A stretch of 15,336 nt of DNA from Chloracidobacterium sp. UBA3360 (lineage in GTDB: Bacteria; Acidobacteriota; Blastocatellia; Pyrinomonadales; Pyrinomonadaceae). The notes below the pieces were generated by a model. It was not told where the DNA came from. It did not search any database and worked only from the letters and a program-made list of their open reading frames with translations. Shown in pieces: positions 14,049 through 15,336 of this stretch; within the stretch, counting starts at the first letter, position 1; each line of letters starts with the position of its first letter. Both the position numbers and the translations under genes were made by a program. The stretch is from the NCBI GenBank assembly GCA_002360555.1, contig DEQS01000040.1, positions 1-15,336 on the forward strand, given 5' to 3'.

Positions 14049-14423
14049 ATGAAACTTTTCACCGTCGAAGAGGCAAACGCTTTACTGCCCGAAATTACCC
14101 CAAAGCTACAGTCGATCCGCAGCTTATATTCGCATATAAACGAGATGCGTGACGGTGCCCGTGCCGCAGCAGGTGCGTCCGAATTTGGCGGCGGTATGGC
14201 AGGCGGGACGGGCTATGTCGACGCACTCTATAAGGTTGGCAAACTCACCACCGAGATGAATGATCTGGGTGTCGAGCTAAAAGATTACACCAGCGGGCTG
14301 ATCGATTTCCCAAGTATGCGTGGCGGACGCGTCGTTTTGCTCTGCTGGATGCTCGGCGAAGGCGACCAGATCGAATGGTGGCACGAGACTGATGGCGGAT
14401 TTGCCGGGCGGCAACCATTATAG
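14049..14423 (+). CDS. DUF2203 family protein
   Basis: A 124-residue soluble protein of the DUF2203 family. The start KLFTVEEANALLPEI is the family hallmark, followed by a helical segment (LQSIRSLYSHINEMRD) and a C-terminal GGRVVLLCWMLGEGDQIEWWHETDGGFAGRQPL, which closely fits the usual ending (LCW..GE..I..WH....GF.GR). A Gly/Ala-rich insert (AAAGASEFGGGMAGGTGY) lies in the middle. Length is normal. Biological role is unknown in the family. ATG 14049 is the only sensible start; GGA at 14038-14040 is a weak ribosome site eight bases upstream. It is divergent from the 13991 gene, with a palindrome between them, so the two may share regulation. Confidence 0.85.
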   Translation: MKLFTVEEANALLPEITPKLQSIRSLYSHINEMRDGARAAAGASEFGGGMAGGTGYVDALYKVGKLTTEMNDLGVELKDYTSGLIDFPSMRGGRVVLLCWMLGEGDQIEWWHETDGGFAGRQPL

Positions 14424-14514
14424 AGATTTCCACAGGGCGCTTTATGCACATGGCGCTACGTTTCAATGACATCCAGTTTCTTCCACAAAGTTCAATATTT
14501 ACTGCGCTTTAGTA

Positions 14515-14544
14515 TTGACGGGCTAAAGTAATTTCTGATACTAT
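14515..14544 (+). promoter_or_regulatory. Sigma-70-type promoter, extended -10
   Basis: TTGACG (14515-14520, five of six consensus bases) is followed after 18 bases by TACTAT (14539-14544), preceded by TGA so that TG stands at the extended -10 place. Transcription would begin near 14551, about 50 bases before ATG 14603. This is the clearest promoter in the window and fits the last gene. The rest of the gap 14424-14602 holds nothing else recognisable. Confidence 0.6.
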
Positions 14545-14602
14545 CGCTTTGCTTTTCCGTTTATTGCGCTTAAGTAACTTCAGCAAAAATACACCTACGC
14601 CT

Positions 14603-15336
14603 ATGAATTGCCCAGTATGTGATAGGAGTTTGGCACCAACCTTGTCGATCTGTCCGGCATGCGGTGCCATGATGAATGATAGCGTCCGCGAAGAACTACA
14701 GACTAAAATAACGTCTGGGCCGCTCGCGAAGCCTGAGGCAACACCGCAAATGCCTGTGGTAAATCGTCCGGTTCCGCAACGTCCGCCGATAATGGCTCCG
14801 CCGCAGATGCAAAAGCGTCAGGAAACGGCAGGGCTAAATGCATCGAAGACGAGCCCTACGCTGGTCGAATTTCAAAACAAAAATTCATCGCTGCCCGATT
14901 GGCGGCTGCAATTGCAAAATGCCGTGCAGCAACGCAAGGGCGGACAGTCGGCTGTGGCAACTACCGACGAGCGGTCGTTTCCGACAAATGGCGGTGCGGC
15001 TCTCAAGGCGGAGATCGTCCCGCCGACAGAGCCTGAGATAAATGGTGGTATTTCCGATCCGAGAGTCGCGAACGCAATGAAGCGTATCGACCAGTCGCGG
15101 CAAACATTTCTCGAACCGCAGGCTAAGGCTCCGGCCGCGAAGCCCGCGCCGAACAGGGCTTTCCCGTTTGACGTCGTGCAATCAAGTGGCCGTACAGCGG
15201 CCGCTCCGGCACTGGCTAGAACGGCTCCGCCTGTGGTCAAGCCAAAACTCGTCGTGCCGACGCCGACGGCGGAAAAGCGAGATACCAATAAGCTGCCGCC
15301 GCTACCCGTACAGCCTGAGCGTATCGAACGCGTCAT
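14603..15336 (+). CDS. Zinc-ribbon protein with long Pro/Ala-rich tail, 3' partial
   Basis: The first 244 codons of a gene that runs off the right edge. The N-terminus is a zinc ribbon (C3/C6/C17/C20: NCPVCDRSLAPTLSICPACGAMM), followed by a helix (NDSVREELQTKI). From residue about 38 on, the sequence is low in complexity, rich in Pro, Ala, Lys, Gln and Val (PVVNRPVPQRPPIMAPP; KPKLVVPTPT), with short conserved-looking segments such as SSLPDWRLQLQNAVQQRKG (about 93-111) and ISDPRVANAMKRIDQSRQ. Such a flexible linker usually leads to a further domain, often a membrane one, that cannot be seen here. The frame has no stop. ATG 14603 is the only start near the zinc ribbon; no Shine-Dalgarno is clear. 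Function is unknown. Confidence 0.8.
   Translation, partial: MNCPVCDRSLAPTLSICPACGAMMNDSVREELQTKITSGPLAKPEATPQMPVVNRPVPQRPPIMAPPQMQKRQETAGLNASKTSPTLVEFQNKNSSLPDWRLQLQNAVQQRKGGQSAVATTDERSFPTNGGAALKAEIVPPTEPEINGGISDPRVANAMKRIDQSRQTFLEPQAKAPAAKPAPNRAFPFDVVQSSGRTAAAPALARTAPPVVKPKLVVPTPTAEKRDTNKLPPLPVQPERIERV

Noticed and set aside
14872..15336. Minus-strand open frame at the right edge
   Set aside because: It is the complement of the zinc-ribbon/Pro-rich gene, whose N-terminal Cys motif and promoter support the plus strand. The minus frame is a Gly/Ala/Ser-rich shadow.

Overview
The window looks like chromosome from a free-living, Gram-negative-type bacterium. The best guess is Acidobacteriota, class Blastocatellia (Pyrinomonadaceae-like). 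That placement is an inference from moderate GC, secreted BNR/propeller proteins, several single-zinc-ribbon proteins, and short dispersed repeats between and inside genes. No rRNA or other marker confirms it. No phage, transposase, CRISPR array or tRNA is visible.

Left part (1-1700): bases 6-39 match the Illumina TruSeq read-2 adapter at 29 of 34 positions, so the left edge is an assembly artefact. The minus-strand BNR/sortilin-like secreted protein gene that runs into it is cut off there. Next come a good intrinsic terminator and a small secreted proline-rich protein, both on the minus strand.

Central plus-strand block (1688-10552): a TspO-related membrane protein overlaps a fused aroD-aroE gene (steps 3 and 4 of the shikimate pathway). 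These are followed closely by a four-site zinc-ribbon protein, a secreted caspase-like protein with an EF-hand-type loop and two Tudor/agenet-like C-terminal domains, a ThiF/MoeB-type E1-like adenylyltransferase, and a type II NADH dehydrogenase. The first five genes are overlapping or tightly spaced and are probably cotranscribed. A large secreted beta-propeller protein follows, after a gap that holds an inverted repeat.

Right part (10553-15336): an SDR dehydrogenase sits between a repeat-bearing gap and a convergent minus-strand zinc-ribbon membrane protein. An rRNA 2'-O-methyltransferase (RlmB/TrmH type) lies upstream of that on the minus strand, and its start overlaps the stop of another zinc-ribbon protein gene. 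A divergent DUF2203 gene follows across a short palindromic gap. The last gene, a zinc-ribbon protein with a long Pro/Ala-rich tail, has a recognisable promoter and runs off the right edge.

The most unusual biological signals are (i) short dispersed-repeat sequence that has become in-frame coding sequence in aroDE (twice) and probably at both ends of rlmB, and (ii) the secreted caspase-EF-hand-double-Tudor architecture. I see no clearly new multi-gene system.
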